This document shows positions 35,018-45,601 of a stretch of DNA of 64,000 nt, in pieces. Under the pieces are notes generated by a model. It saw only the letters and a list, made by a program, of their open reading frames with translations, did no database searches and had not been told where the DNA came from. The stretch covers positions 1 through 64,000 of the forward strand of contig NZ_JASHIM010000004.1 of NCBI RefSeq assembly GCF_030733685.1, read 5' to 3'. The position numbers and the translations under genes were made by a program. Position 1 is the stretch's first letter. Every line of letters begins with the position of its first letter. This DNA comes from Roseovarius sp. MMSF_3281 (lineage in GTDB: Bacteria > Pseudomonadota > Alphaproteobacteria > Rhodobacterales > Rhodobacteraceae).

Positions 35018-36497
35018 AGGCCAGTGTCGAGTTGATCAATAGGAAGATAACCGCCGACATAAAGGCGGCAGCGGGGACCGTGATGACCCATGCCGCGACG
35101 ATTGTCATGAAGTGACTGCGCCGGACGAGTTTGCGGCGGCGGCGTTCCTCGGCGGGCAGCACCTTGGGTTTGCCAGCGGCCACGCGACCGTTACGCAGGC
35201 GGCGCTCCATATGCCATTCGCGGAAGAAGCCCACGCCGAACACCCCGCCCACGGCGATATGGGTAGAACTGACCGGCAGGCCCAGCCATGAGGCGACGAT
35301 CACGGTGATCGCTGCGGACAAAGCTACGCAGTAGGCGCGCATCGGATTCAGTTTCGTGATCTGGCTGCCGACCATGCGGATGAGTTTCGGACCGAAGAGA
35401 AAGAGGCCAAAGGAAATCCCGAAGGCCCCGATCACCATGACCCACATCGGGATAGATACCGTGCCTGCCGCAACGCCGAATTCGCTGGCGTGAACGATGG
35501 CGGCAAGGGGACCCACGGCATTGGCCACGTCATTGGCCCCGTGGGCAAAGGACAGAAGTGCCGCCGAGAAGACAAGCGGCAGGCCGAACAATACCTTGAG
35601 AGATTTGTTGCGGTTTTCCATACCTTCGGATTGCCGGCGGATCAGTGGGCGGGTCAGGGCCCATGTCGCAAGACCGATGACCAGGCCGATAAGCAGGGCG
35701 GTTTGCAGGTCGATCGTGATGATCCTCTTCAATCCCTTGAGCGCAAGGTAGGAGGCAAAGGCCCCGGCCATGATCCCCACGAGGATCGGCACCCAAGTTC
35801 GTGCGGCTGCGATCTTGTCGTCGCGGTAGATGATGCGCGATTTGATGAGGGCAAGAAACAGCGCGGCAATCACACCGCCCAAGACGGGCGAGATCACCCA
35901 ACTGGCGGCGATCTTGCTCATGGTGGGCCAGCTCACGGCGGCAAACCCTGCCGCCGCGATCCCCGCGCCCATCACGCCACCCACGACAGAATGGGTCGTC
36001 GAGACGGGGGCGCCAACCTTGGTTGCAAGATTGACCCAAAGCGCGGCGGAAATGAGGGCGGCCATCATGGCCCCGATGAAAACGCGCGCTTCGGATACGC
36101 TGTCGGGGTCGATGATGCCTTTGGAAATGGTCGAGACCACGTCGCCCCCGGCCAAAAGCGCACCGGCGGATTCACAAATGGCGGCGATCACGATCGCGCC
36201 GCCCATGGTCAGGGCGTTCGCGCCTACGGCAGGGCCCATGTTGTTGGCCACATCGTTGGCCCCGATGTTGAGCGCCATGTAGGCACCAAAGACCGCAGCC
36301 GCGACCACGACCATGTTGCCGGGGTAGCTGCCAAAGAAAATCGCGGCCCCAAGGCCCGCGACGAATATGAAGACAAGCGCAAGACCCATACCGATAAGCG
36401 GGCGCGAGACATAGGACGTCGCGTATTCCACTTGCGAGATGCGGTTGAGGTCTTTGTCCAGTGTTTTCCACTGGTTCGATTCAGGCGTCTGTGCCAT
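35016..36497 (-). CDS. Inorganic phosphate transporter, PiT family
   Basis: A 493-residue low-affinity phosphate permease with about eleven spans in two inverted halves. Each half has the signature GANDVAN: NIGANDVANNMGPAVGANAL and SFAHGANDVANAVGPLAA. A cytoplasmic loop with QSEGMENRNKSLK sits between the halves. A strong GGGGAGGGGG lies upstream of the ATG. The stop codon is formed by the inserted palindromic repeat, so the last few residues may differ from those of relatives. Confidence 0.92.
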   Translation of the reverse strand: MAQTPESNQWKTLDKDLNRISQVEYATSYVSRPLIGMGLALVFIFVAGLGAAIFFGSYPGNMVVVAAAVFGAYMALNIGANDVANNMGPAVGANALTMGGAIVIAAICESAGALLAGGDVVSTISKGIIDPDSVSEARVFIGAMMAALISAALWVNLATKVGAPVSTTHSVVGGVMGAGIAAAGFAAVSWPTMSKIAASWVISPVLGGVIAALFLALIKSRIIYRDDKIAAARTWVPILVGIMAGAFASYLALKGLKRIITIDLQTALLIGLVIGLATWALTRPLIRRQSEGMENRNKSLKVLFGLPLVFSAALLSFAHGANDVANAVGPLAAIVHASEFGVAAGTVSIPMWVMVIGAFGISFGLFLFGPKLIRMVGSQITKLNPMRAYCVALSAAITVIVASWLGLPVSSTHIAVGGVFGVGFFREWHMERRLRNGRVAAGKPKVLPAEERRRRKLVRRSHFMTIVAAWVITVPAAAFMSAVIFLLINSTLA

Positions 36498-36593
36498 GCA
36501 AGCCCCCTCCCCGATAGCGCGTCTGCGGCACAGCGCTAGTGCGTCTGAAGAGCTTTATCAATGCATGGCCGTCGTAATATCGTTACAAAACGG

Positions 36594-37052
36594 TTACATT
36601 TGCCTAAAAATCGACTGTAGGCCGGGCTCGTCCACCATCTGGGCCGCCTCGGCAGGCGTGACCCATTCGCGGGTTCGCTCACGCGCTTCGGGAAAAATGT
36701 CGATGATCTCGGTCACGTCCATCTTGTATACTTGGACGTGGACCGGTGTAACGTACCCATCGTCAAGGCGTTTGTCATAGGCATAGCTTGCCATTGGGTG
36801 ATCTGCAGTCTTGGCGGATTTTACGCCAGCCTCTTCCCAGGCTTCCAATTGCGCGGCCTCAAGGGCGGTTTTGCCCTCCATCAGCCAACCTTTCGGCAGC
36901 ACCCAGCGACCGGTGTCGCGGCTGGTGATCAAAAGAACCTCGGGTCCATGCGGCCCTTCGCGCAGGCACAGGGCCGCCACCTGACATTCAGGGGGGCGTC
37001 GCAACAAGGGTTGGACCATTTCGGTCCATGCTTTCTTAATTCCTTCGGTCAT
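36594..37052 (-). CDS. Nudix hydrolase
   Basis: A 152-residue protein with a Nudix box GWLMEGKTALEAAQLEAWEEAGV (glycine to glutamates in canonical spacing), preceded by RDTGRWVLPKG. The WVLPKG form and size are typical of diphosphoinositol-polyphosphate-like or ADP-ribose/ApnA Nudix enzymes of alphaproteobacteria. The exact substrate cannot be told. The ribosome binding site is weak. Confidence 0.85.
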   Translation of the reverse strand: MTEGIKKAWTEMVQPLLRRPPECQVAALCLREGPHGPEVLLITSRDTGRWVLPKGWLMEGKTALEAAQLEAWEEAGVKSAKTADHPMASYAYDKRLDDGYVTPVHVQVYKMDVTEIIDIFPEARERTREWVTPAEAAQMVDEPGLQSIFRQM

Positions 37053-37126
37053 TTGAACGTCTGTGCCTGCTCAAGGTTAAGTTTTTATTATTGTTTCAAT
37101 ATATGGGGATAGTTCGAAAATGCAAA

Positions 37127-39583
37127 TTACCGGCCCTTGCGCGGCTTTGCACGCAGGGTCGGGTCGGCCTCGGTCGGGTCTTCGGGCCATGGGTGTTTGG
37201 GGTAGCGCCCGCGCATATCCTTGCGCACATCGGCGTAGGAATTGGCCCAGAATCCCGGGATATCCATCGTGGTTTGCACCGGCCGCCCGGCAGGCGACAA
37301 AAGCGTGACCCGAAGGGCCGTGCGTCCGACCATGGGGTGCGATGTCTGGCCGAACATCTCCTGCAGGCGAAGCGAGATTTCGGGGGTCTCACCGCTGTAA
37401 TCAATGGGGATACGGCGGCCCAAGGGCGTGGTGAAATGCGCCGGGGCCGCGGCATCGACTTGCTGCATCTGATCCCATGTCAGGCGGGCGCGCAGGGCGT
37501 CGAGCATATCGAACCCCTTCCAATCCTGCGCAGTTTTCAGCCCTGCCAGATGCGGCAAGAGCCAGTCTTCCAGAGTCTCAAGCAAAGCGTCTTCGCGCAT
37601 ATCGGGCAGGGTGCCGCCACCATCGCGCACCAATTCCACCCGCGCCACGAAGCGGCGTGCGGCGTCGCTCCAATTCAGGCCCAGATCGCGTACACCGTCC
37701 AGCATGGCAAGGGCGACTTGGTCGGCGGGGGCGTCCTTCCAGATGCGATCATCAAGAACAACCTGGCCCAGACACTCCCGCTTGCGGGAAACAACGCGGC
37801 GTTCGCGTCTGTCCCAGGCGCAGGTTTCGGTCCAAGCGATTTGATCCCAGAACAGTGCGCGCAAGTCCGCTTCGGAGATTTGAATGGCTTGCCTGATACG
37901 CGCCTCGCGCGGGTTGCCGTCCAGATCGGTGGCAACGATGAGGCGGGCAGCGGCAAGATCATCGTCCTGTGGCAGGATCGCGCCCTTACCGCCAGAGAGA
38001 ACGAAACGCGGTTCGTTACCGTTGCGCCGAAGGCCCACACGGTCCGGGTAGGCGAGCGCCGCCATGGCGGCGTCGCTTAGGCCGGTGTCGTCTGTTGCCT
38101 TGGCTTGCGCGCGCAGGCGCTTGGCCTCGGAGCGGATGCGCTCAATGGCACCGCGATTGGCGGGCCATGGGTGCCGGTCAGCATAGGCCCTTGGATCGCG
38201 CAGAGCAGACAGGCGCAGCGACAGGTCCACCGGCGCGCCACGCGATAGCGGATCACGATCCGCCAGAAGCGCCGCAAGTGTTGCGGCCTCGGGACCAGCC
38301 ACCGCCAGCATATGCGCCAAGCGTGGGTGCAGGGGCAGGGTGGCCAGTGCCTTGCCATGTGGCGTGATCCGGTTTTGATCGTCCAATGCACCGAGCATCC
38401 GCAAGAGCGCCTGTGCCTCGCTATAAGCACCTGCATTAGGCGGTGTGAGAAAGGCCAAATCCTCGGGCGCTGCCCCCCAAAGCGCCAGTTCAAGCGCCAA
38501 GCCCGACAGGTCGGCGGCTTCGATCTCGGCAGGCGGGTAGGCCAAAAGCGCGCCTTCTTCGCCCTTGGTCCAAAGCCTGTAGCAGGTGCCTTCGGCCACA
38601 CGCCCGGCGCGGCCCGCGCGCTGTGTGGCCTCGGCGCGGGTGACTTTTTCGGTGACGAGGCGCGACATGCCGGAGCCGGGATCAAAACGCGCGCGGCGCG
38701 CTTGGCCACCATCCACCACAACGCGGATGTCCTGAATGGTCAGAGAGGTTTCGGCGATGGAGGTGGCCAGAACGATCTTGCGCCCTTCTTCCGCCGGGGC
38801 GATCGCCGCGCGTTGTTTGGCAAAATCCATTGCGCCGAACAGTGGGTGCAGCTGACTATCGGGGGGAAGCTTGCCTTGTAGCAGGGCCTCGACCCGCCGA
38901 ATTTCCCCCTCACCCGGAAGGAAGACCAGAACGCCGCCTTCGGTTTCCGATACCGCCTGTGCCACCAGATCGGCCACGGCCTCTTCAAGGCGGCGCTGCT
39001 TGGGAACGGGGCGGTCAAGCCAACGGGTTTCAACCGGGTAACTGCGTCCTTCGGAGGTGATGACCGGCACATCGCCCATGATTGCCGCGACAGGTGCAGC
39101 ATCCAACGTGGCGGACATGGCCAGCAGGACCAGATCATCGCGCAGGGCTTCGGCCACCTCAAGGCACAGGGCGAGACCTAGATCGGCATTGAGGGATCGC
39201 TCGTGAAACTCATCGAAGATCACCGCGCCGATGCCCGGAAGGTCCGGGTTTGACTGCAACATCCGGGTAAGGATGCCTTCTGTGACCACTTCGATGCGGG
39301 TGGATTTCGAGACCTTCGCTTCCCCCCGAACGCGGTATCCCACAGTCTCGCCCGGCTGTTCGCCCAAGGTTTTCGCCATGCGTTCGGCTGCGGCACGGGC
39401 CGCAAGCCTGCGCGGCTCCAGCATCAGGATGCGGGACTCGGCAAGGCCCGCGTTGAGTATCTCAAGGGGCACCACGGTTGTTTTGCCAGCCCCGGGCGGG
39501 GCTTGCAGTACGGCGCGACGATGGGCTTTCAAGGCCTCAAGCAGCGGTGCGATAGCGTCGTGGATGGGCAAACGGGTGGTCAT
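37127..39583 (-). CDS. hrpB: ATP-dependent helicase HrpB
   Basis: An 818-residue DEAH/RHA-type helicase. Motifs in order are Walker A PPGAGKTTV at 29-37, DEFHERS (motif II), SATLD (motif III) and QRAGRAGR (motif VI), followed by a helicase-associated domain and the HrpB C-terminal domain. The RNA or DNA role of HrpB is not well settled. The start is set at 39583, where homology begins (MTTRLPIHDAIAPLL); open frame continues upstream into the DUF3108 gene but is not conserved. Confidence 0.92.
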   Translation of the reverse strand: MTTRLPIHDAIAPLLEALKAHRRAVLQAPPGAGKTTVVPLEILNAGLAESRILMLEPRRLAARAAAERMAKTLGEQPGETVGYRVRGEAKVSKSTRIEVVTEGILTRMLQSNPDLPGIGAVIFDEFHERSLNADLGLALCLEVAEALRDDLVLLAMSATLDAAPVAAIMGDVPVITSEGRSYPVETRWLDRPVPKQRRLEEAVADLVAQAVSETEGGVLVFLPGEGEIRRVEALLQGKLPPDSQLHPLFGAMDFAKQRAAIAPAEEGRKIVLATSIAETSLTIQDIRVVVDGGQARRARFDPGSGMSRLVTEKVTRAEATQRAGRAGRVAEGTCYRLWTKGEEGALLAYPPAEIEAADLSGLALELALWGAAPEDLAFLTPPNAGAYSEAQALLRMLGALDDQNRITPHGKALATLPLHPRLAHMLAVAGPEAATLAALLADRDPLSRGAPVDLSLRLSALRDPRAYADRHPWPANRGAIERIRSEAKRLRAQAKATDDTGLSDAAMAALAYPDRVGLRRNGNEPRFVLSGGKGAILPQDDDLAAARLIVATDLDGNPREARIRQAIQISEADLRALFWDQIAWTETCAWDRRERRVVSRKRECLGQVVLDDRIWKDAPADQVALAMLDGVRDLGLNWSDAARRFVARVELVRDGGGTLPDMREDALLETLEDWLLPHLAGLKTAQDWKGFDMLDALRARLTWDQMQQVDAAAPAHFTTPLGRRIPIDYSGETPEISLRLQEMFGQTSHPMVGRTALRVTLLSPAGRPVQTTMDIPGFWANSYADVRKDMRGRYPKHPWPEDPTEADPTLRAKPRKGR

Positions 39584-39624
39584 GCCCGCGTTATCGGCGA
39601 TGCGCCGGGGATTTTCCATAGGCC

Positions 39625-40323
39625 CTAGCGGCGAAGTAAAACCGCCTTGCCGTATTTGGTTTGAATATCCACCCGGGTGGCCAGCATATCGCCTGATTTG
39701 GCCTCGTAGTGCACGGTAAAGGGAATGCGGCGCTCTTTCCTCTCGGACGCGGTATAGCCGGACAGGCGGCGATATTCGCCGGCACATGTTACGCGGTCTT
39801 GCTTGGGTCTTGGACTGCCAAGCGATAGCCGGGCATGCCGGTGCCCGTCATAGACATCGCGCCTGAACCGACACAGACCGTCGCGGGGTTGGTCGCGCAG
39901 AATCAGGTAAAGTGCAGTCAGCGGGTCAAGCGCATTGCGCAGGCCGCTGGTATCGGCGGGGGTGGCGTGGCTGTCAGGGTCGCCCGAAATCAATCTTGGT
40001 GGTTTGCCTTCGAACCTGACTTTCACATCGGTAAAGCGTTTGCCGTCGTTGATGGTTTCGGAATACTGACCGGGGGTATGATCCTGCCCGGCCACCCGCC
40101 CTTTTACTGAAACATCGCCGCGCATGCGTTTCAGGGCTTTGACGATACCTGTTGTCCTGAACCGGGAACGGGCGGCATAGCTGCCGTTCGCTTGGGTTCC
40201 GGCAATCGTCACCTCGCCGATCTTGGCGCCGATCAGGTGCACGTCATAAAGAATGGCGGTTTTTTCCTGTGCCGCCACAGGCGCCGCAAGCATCCACAAG
40301 ACAAGACCAAGGCACTTTCGCAT
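39625..40323 (-). CDS. DUF3108 domain-containing exported protein
   Basis: A 232-residue protein with a signal peptide (LGLVLWMLAAPVAA, cut near residue 19) and a DUF3108-like beta-rich domain (YDVHLIGAKIGEVTIAG..YAARSRFRTTGIVKAL). The C-terminus KYGKAVLLRR is typical. The start at 40323 places the signal peptide first; a longer frame reaches upstream to 40509. It precedes hrpB by 41 bases and is divergent from meaB. Function of the family is unknown; it is probably periplasmic. Confidence 0.8.
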   Translation of the reverse strand: MRKCLGLVLWMLAAPVAAQEKTAILYDVHLIGAKIGEVTIAGTQANGSYAARSRFRTTGIVKALKRMRGDVSVKGRVAGQDHTPGQYSETINDGKRFTDVKVRFEGKPPRLISGDPDSHATPADTSGLRNALDPLTALYLILRDQPRDGLCRFRRDVYDGHRHARLSLGSPRPKQDRVTCAGEYRRLSGYTASERKERRIPFTVHYEAKSGDMLATRVDIQTKYGKAVLLRR

Positions 40324-40413
40324 CACGCAGGCTTCCGCAATAGGGGGCGGTCTGGACATTCGCCAGCCACCCAAGGCATAGGGAGGGGACCAATCGAACA
40401 TCGGGCCGCTTCC

Positions 40414-41388
40414 ATGGACATTGCACAACTCAGCGACAAAATAATCAAGGGGGATCGGCGTGCCCTTTCCCGCGCGATCACCCTGATCGAAAGTGCGCGT
40501 GCCGATCATCGTGAGCAGGCGACCGAGCTTTTGGAGCGGCTAAAGGACTCGAACCGACAGGCAATCCGCGTCGGGCTGTCGGGGACGCCGGGTGTCGGTA
40601 AATCCACGTTTATCGAGAGCTTCGGCATGATGCTGACGGGGCAGGGCCTGCGTGTCGCGGTTCTGGCGGTTGACCCCAGTTCGGCACGGTCGGGCGGCTC
40701 GATCCTTGGAGATAAAACGCGGATGGAGCGGCTAAGCCGTGACCCCAATGCCTTTATCCGCCCCTCGCCAAGCCAATCGCATTTGGGCGGTGTCGCCCGG
40801 CGCACGCGCGAGGCGGTCGCGGTTTGCGAGGCCGCGGGGTTTGACGTGGTTTTGATCGAAACCGTGGGCGTGGGCCAATCGGAAACCGTTGTGGCCGAGA
40901 TGTCGGACCTCTTCGTTCTGCTTCTCGCGCCCGCGGGCGGGGACGAGTTGCAGGGCGTGAAACGCGGCATCATGGAGATGGCCGATATCATCCTTATCAA
41001 CAAGGCCGACGGCGATTTGAAACCGGCGGCAACGCGGACCTGTTCGGATTATTCCGGCGCCTTGAGGTTACTGCGTAAGCGACCGCAAGACCCGGTAGGT
41101 TTCCCCAAGGCGATGATGGTTTCGGCACTTGAGGAAGAGGGGTTGCGCACCGCTTGGGATGAAATGACATCGCTGGTCGATTGGCGGCGCGAGACCGGGC
41201 ATTTCGATGGACGCCGGGCAGAGCAGGCGCGGTACTGGTTCGAAGAAGAGGTCAAACAGCGGCTATTGGCCCGCCTGCGAACGCCGGAGGCACAACAGGC
41301 CATGGGCGAGGCTGCTGATGCAGTGGCCGAAGGTGCGGTGACACCAGCGATCGCGGCGCAGCGGTTGTTGCAGGGGTTGGCGGAGTGA
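40414..41388 (+). CDS. meaB: Methylmalonyl-CoA mutase-associated GTPase (MeaB/ArgK)
   Basis: A 324-residue G3E-type GTPase that protects and reloads B12-dependent methylmalonyl-CoA mutase. It has the P-loop GTPGVGKST at 57-65, switch region DPSSARSGGSILGDKTRM, ETVGVGQSE and the base-recognition NKADG. The start at 40414 fits the family N-terminus (MDIAQLSDKII), though the ribosome binding site is poor. The mutase itself is not in this window. It is convergent with the beta-oxidation operon. Confidence 0.93.
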   Translation: MDIAQLSDKIIKGDRRALSRAITLIESARADHREQATELLERLKDSNRQAIRVGLSGTPGVGKSTFIESFGMMLTGQGLRVAVLAVDPSSARSGGSILGDKTRMERLSRDPNAFIRPSPSQSHLGGVARRTREAVAVCEAAGFDVVLIETVGVGQSETVVAEMSDLFVLLLAPAGGDELQGVKRGIMEMADIILINKADGDLKPAATRTCSDYSGALRLLRKRPQDPVGFPKAMMVSALEEEGLRTAWDEMTSLVDWRRETGHFDGRRAEQARYWFEEEVKQRLLARLRTPEAQQAMGEAADAVAEGAVTPAIAAQRLLQGLAE

Positions 41389-41427
41389 TCGCCCTGTAAT
41401 TTCGGACGAAAGTAATCCCGGACGAAA

Positions 41428-41452
41428 AAAGCGCCCCAATCCGGGGCGCTTT
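41428..41452. terminator. Bidirectional terminator between meaB and the fad operon
   Basis: AAAGCGCCCC (41428-41437) and GGGGCGCTTT (41443-41452) form a perfect 10-base-pair stem with a 5-base loop, with A and T runs on either side. It can end both the meaB transcript and the long leftward operon. Confidence 0.88.
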
Positions 41453-41475
41453 GTTGTTCGTGGGGTCTGCTTGGC

Positions 41476-43671
41476 TCAGGCGGCTTGCGCCTCGTTGCCA
41501 AAGCGGCGGTAGAAGCTTTGATTTTTCTCGGCCATCTCGCGTAGCAAGTCCGGGCAGGTGAACCGCGCGCCATGCGCCTCGGTCAGTTGATCACAACGCT
41601 CGGCGGCATAGGGGCTGCCGATGATGTCCAACCAGCTGAAAGGCCCGCCCGACCACGGCGCAAAGCCCCAAGCAAGGATCGCGCCCACGTCGCCCTCGCG
41701 GATGTCTTCAAGCACACCTTCCTCCAGGGCGCGGACGGCTTCGAGGACTTGGGCGAACATCAGGCGGTGCTGCACTGCGATCAGATCGGGCTGTTCCTCG
41801 GCATGGGGGTATTTTTCCTCCAGACCGGCCCAATAGCCTTGCCGCTTGCCCTTCTCGTCATAATCGAAGAAGCCAGCGTTCGCCTTGCGGCCCAAGCGCC
41901 CTTCGCCTTCCATCCAGAAGATCACCTCATCGACGGCCGCATCGGGATAGTCATCGCCCATGGCCTCTTTGGTGGCGCGGGCGATCTTGGCCCCCAGGTC
42001 AATCGAGGTTTCATCGACCAGTTGCAGCGGCCCCACCGGGAAGCCCAATTGGCGTGCCGCATTGTCGATGAGCGCAGGGGCTACCCCCTCGGCCACCATC
42101 CGGATACCTTCGTTGATGTAAGGGATGATGCAGCGGTTGCAGTAGAAGAAGCGCGCATCGTTCACCGCGATCGGGGTTTTCTTGATCTGCCGGACATAAT
42201 CAAGCGCCTTGGCCACGGCGCGCGGGCCGGTTTCCTTGCCCTTGATGATTTCCACCAGCATCATCTTCTCAACCGGTGAGAAGAAGTGGATGCCGATGAA
42301 TTGCTCCGGCTTGTCGGAGGCCTTGGCCAGTTCGGTGATCGGTAGGGTCGAGGTGTTGGTGGCAAAGATGCAATCATCGCCAACGACCTCAAGCACCTTC
42401 TTGGTCACCTCGGCCTTCACGCCGGGGTCTTCGAACACCGCTTCGATCACCAGGTCACAGCCTTCGAGCGCGGCGTAATCGGTGGTTGCGGTAATGAGAT
42501 CGAGGGTGTTCTCTTTCTTCTCCTCGGTCGCCTTGCCGCGTTTGATGCCCTTATCCATGTAATCGGCGGTGTAGGATTTGCCCTTGTCGGCGGCGTCTTG
42601 TTTCTGGTCGATCAGGACAACCTGCATTCCGGCCATGGCCGAGACAAGCGCGATGCCCGCGCCCATCATGCCCGCGCCCATGACGCCGACCTTCTTGACG
42701 GTCTGCTCCGGCACGTCGGGGCGATTGGCCCCTTTTTCGAGCGCTTCCTTGTTGATGAAAAGCGAGCGGATCATGGCCGAGGACGAGGGGTTCATCAACA
42801 CGTTGGTGAACCACCGCGCCTCGATTTTCAGGGCTGTGTCGAAGGGGACAAGTGCGCCCTCGTAAACCGCCGAAAGCAAAGCCTTGGCTGCCGGGAAGGC
42901 CCCTTGGGTTTTGCCGTTGACCATGGCCGAGGCACCCACGAAGGTCATGAATCCAGCGGGGTGATACGGCGCGCCGCCGGGCATCTTGTAGCCCTTCTCG
43001 TCCCACGGTTTGACGAAACTTGGTTCGGACAGGACCCACTCCTTGGCCTTGGCGATAAGCTCGTCCGCTGGCACGACCTCATCCACCACACCGGCGGTTT
43101 TGGCTTTCTTGGGGTCGTTGAGTTTCCCTTCGAGCAGCAAAGGCGAGGCCCCCATGGCGCCCAGTTTGCGCACCAGCCGCGTCGTGCCGCCTGCGCCGGG
43201 AAAGATGCCGACCATGATCTCGGGCAGGCCGATCTTGGCCTTCGGGTTGTCGGCGGCGAAAATACGGTGGCAGGCCAGCGGGATTTCAAGGCCGATGCCA
43301 AGCGCCGTGCCGGGCAGGGCGGCGGCAATCGGTTTGCCGCCCTTGTTCTTGTCGTCCATCCCGCCGCGTTCGATCTTGCGCAGGATGGAATGCATGTTCA
43401 TCAAGCCATCCATCAGGCCTTGTGCCGGGTTGTCACCGGCCATTTCCTTCATCTTGGCGATAACGTTCAGGTCCATCCCGCCAGCAAAGGAACCCTCCTT
43501 GCCGCTGGTGATCACGATGCCCTTGACCGCATCGTCGGCCAGTGCGTCGTCAACAAGGTCTTCCAGAACCGGCCATGCCTCCATCGACATCACGTTCATC
43601 GACTTGCCGGGCACGTCCCAGGTGATAACGGCGACGCCATCGGCGCCTTTTTCCATGGTGAAATCAGTCAT
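41476..43671 (-). CDS. fadJ: Fatty acid oxidation complex alpha subunit (enoyl-CoA hydratase / 3-hydroxyacyl-CoA dehydrogenase)
   Basis: A 731-residue bifunctional enzyme of beta-oxidation. The N-terminal crotonase domain shows [13 protein letters not shown] and [14 protein letters not shown]; the dehydrogenase part begins with the NAD motif [13 protein letters not shown] near 330 and has [17 protein letters not shown]; two C-terminal dehydrogenase domains follow. It is the last gene of the MerR-led operon, next to the thiolase that completes the complex. Whether it is closer to FadB or FadJ is not decided; the symbol reflects common usage for this layout. Confidence 0.92.
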   Translation of the reverse strand: MTDFTMEKGADGVAVITWDVPGKSMNVMSMEAWPVLEDLVDDALADDAVKGIVITSGKEGSFAGGMDLNVIAKMKEMAGDNPAQGLMDGLMNMHSILRKIERGGMDDKNKGGKPIAAALPGTALGIGLEIPLACHRIFAADNPKAKIGLPEIMVGIFPGAGGTTRLVRKLGAMGASPLLLEGKLNDPKKAKTAGVVDEVVPADELIAKAKEWVLSEPSFVKPWDEKGYKMPGGAPYHPAGFMTFVGASAMVNGKTQGAFPAAKALLSAVYEGALVPFDTALKIEARWFTNVLMNPSSSAMIRSLFINKEALEKGANRPDVPEQTVKKVGVMGAGMMGAGIALVSAMAGMQVVLIDQKQDAADKGKSYTADYMDKGIKRGKATEEKKENTLDLITATTDYAALEGCDLVIEAVFEDPGVKAEVTKKVLEVVGDDCIFATNTSTLPITELAKASDKPEQFIGIHFFSPVEKMMLVEIIKGKETGPRAVAKALDYVRQIKKTPIAVNDARFFYCNRCIIPYINEGIRMVAEGVAPALIDNAARQLGFPVGPLQLVDETSIDLGAKIARATKEAMGDDYPDAAVDEVIFWMEGEGRLGRKANAGFFDYDEKGKRQGYWAGLEEKYPHAEEQPDLIAVQHRLMFAQVLEAVRALEEGVLEDIREGDVGAILAWGFAPWSGGPFSWLDIIGSPYAAERCDQLTEAHGARFTCPDLLREMAEKNQSFYRRFGNEAQAA

Positions 43672-43696
43672 GTCTCAATCTCCTGTTCGTGGCGCC

Positions 43697-44908
43697 TTAC
43701 ACGCGCTCGATGATCGTCGCGGCACCCATGCCGGATGCGATGCAGAGCGTGGCAAGGCCAACCTCTTTGTCGGTCCGCTCAAGCTCGTCCAGCAACGTGC
43801 CGATGATGATCGCACCGGTGGCCCCCAGGGGGTGCCCCATGGCGATCGAGCCGCCGTTGACGTTCACAAGGCCGGGGTCGACATCAAAAGCCTGCTGAAA
43901 GCGCAGAACGACCGAGGCGAAGGCCTCGTTCACCTCGAAAAGATCAATGTCCGATATCGCCATGCCGCTGTCTTTCAGCGCCTTTTGCGTGGCAGGCACC
44001 GGGCCGGTCAGCATGATCGTGGGGTCGGTGCCGATCTTGGTGGTCTGACGGATGCGCGCGCGGGGGGTAAGCCCCCACTTTTCGCCGAACGCCTTGCTGC
44101 CGATCAGCACCCCGGCGGAGCCATCGACGATGCCCGAGGAGTTCCCGGCGTGGTGGATGTGGTTGATTTTTTCCAGATGCGGGTACTTCAGCTTGGCCAC
44201 GGCATCAAAGCCGGGCATCACCTCGCCCATCTGCTGGAAGCTGGCATTGAGGCTGCCAAGCGCCTGCATGTCGGTGCCCGGGCGCATGTATTCATCATGG
44301 TCGAGGATGGTCAGGCCGTTCTGATCCCTGACCTCGATGATCGACTTGGCAAAGCGCTTGTCGTCCCACGCGGCGGCGGCGCGCTTTTGACTTTCCACGG
44401 CCAAGGCATCGGCGTCATCGCGGCTAAAGCCGTATTCGGTGGCGATGATATCGGCCGAGATACCTTGCGGGACGAAATAGGTTTCCATGGCAACGCTTGG
44501 GTCCACGGCAATGGCCGCGCCGTCACTGCCCATGGCCACGCGGCCCATCATCTCGACACCACCGGCGATATAGGCCTCACCGGCGCCGCCCATCACTTGG
44601 TTGGCGGCAAGATTCACCGCTTCCATGCCCGAGGCGCAGAAGCGGTTGATCGCCAGGCCGGGGATCGACTCGTCCAGGTCCGAGGCCAGAACGGCCGTGC
44701 GGGCAAGACAGCCGCCTTGCTCCATCACCTGGGTGACATTGCCCCAGATCACGTCTTCGACGGCATGACCTTCAAGGCCATTGCGGTCTTTCAGAGCGTT
44801 CAAAACTTGGGTCGAAAGCCGAACGGCGGTCACCTCGTGCAGGGCACCGTCTTTGCGGCCCTTGCCGCGCGGGGTACGAACGGCGTCGTAGATATAAGCG
44901 TCGGTCAT
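43697..44908 (-). CDS. fadA: Acetyl-CoA C-acyltransferase (thiolase)
   Basis: A 403-residue thiolase that cleaves 3-ketoacyl-CoA. The acyl-accepting cysteine lies in [13 protein letters not shown] near residue 90, the histidine motif is [10 protein letters not shown], and the second cysteine is in [10 protein letters not shown]. The second of two adjacent ATGs (44908) is preferred because AAGGAG is only three bases from the first. It lies 25 bases upstream of the alpha subunit gene. Confidence 0.94.
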   Translation of the reverse strand: MTDAYIYDAVRTPRGKGRKDGALHEVTAVRLSTQVLNALKDRNGLEGHAVEDVIWGNVTQVMEQGGCLARTAVLASDLDESIPGLAINRFCASGMEAVNLAANQVMGGAGEAYIAGGVEMMGRVAMGSDGAAIAVDPSVAMETYFVPQGISADIIATEYGFSRDDADALAVESQKRAAAAWDDKRFAKSIIEVRDQNGLTILDHDEYMRPGTDMQALGSLNASFQQMGEVMPGFDAVAKLKYPHLEKINHIHHAGNSSGIVDGSAGVLIGSKAFGEKWGLTPRARIRQTTKIGTDPTIMLTGPVPATQKALKDSGMAISDIDLFEVNEAFASVVLRFQQAFDVDPGLVNVNGGSIAMGHPLGATGAIIIGTLLDELERTDKEVGLATLCIASGMGAATIIERV

Positions 44909-44923
44909 CATGATCTCCTTGGG

Positions 44924-45559
44924 TCAGGCCCGGTCCGCGGGGGAGCCGGGCATCAGGTCATAGGGGTGTTTCCAGCCGGGGGTGCTTTCGATGTTCGAAA
45001 GCCACCGGTCGATATTGGGCCAATCCTTGCGGTCGAAGCCGAAAGGCTCGGGGTAAAAGAGGTATCCGCAGCAGGCGATATCGGCATTGGTGATGGCATT
45101 GCCCACGATCCAATCGCGGCCCTCAAGATGGGCATCCAGTGTCTTGTAGGCTGCCTTGAGGCGGCCCTGCATGAAGCCGATCACCTCGGCGGGACGCTTC
45201 TCTTCGGGGAGGAAGTTCATCAAGAAGCGCGTCATGCCCGCCTGAGAGCTGAGCTTGTGATTGTCCCAGAACAGCCACCGCATGACCTCGCGCTGCTCGA
45301 CCGGTGTTTCGCCGCCGAACTTGCCGGTCTTCTCGGTGACATAGATCTGCATGACGCCGGATTGGGTGAAGGTTTCATCACCATCCAGCATCACCGGCAC
45401 TTCACCCATGACATTGATCTTGCGAAACTCCTCCGAGCGGGTCTCGCCGCCGAAGAAATCAACATAAATCGGCTCCCAGTCGAGACCGCCGAGTTCGAGC
45501 GCGAGAGCCGCTTTGTAGGCATTCCCCGACTCGCCCATACAGTAGAGTTTAATGGTCAT
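44924..45559 (-). CDS. Glutathione S-transferase-like protein
   Basis: A 211-residue GST with an N-terminal thioredoxin-like domain (IKLYCMGESGNAYKAALALEL..EVPVMLDGDETFTQSGVMQIYV) and an all-helical C-terminal domain with NADIACCGYLF. It sits within the fatty-acid oxidation operon between acyl-CoA dehydrogenase and thiolase, so it may detoxify reactive acyl intermediates, but this is inference from position. The substrate is unknown. Confidence 0.88.
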   Translation of the reverse strand: MTIKLYCMGESGNAYKAALALELGGLDWEPIYVDFFGGETRSEEFRKINVMGEVPVMLDGDETFTQSGVMQIYVTEKTGKFGGETPVEQREVMRWLFWDNHKLSSQAGMTRFLMNFLPEEKRPAEVIGFMQGRLKAAYKTLDAHLEGRDWIVGNAITNADIACCGYLFYPEPFGFDRKDWPNIDRWLSNIESTPGWKHPYDLMPGSPADRA

Positions 45560-45601
45560 GCTCTTCCTCCCTATGTCGCGCTTTTGGCGGGTGTTGGATG
45601 T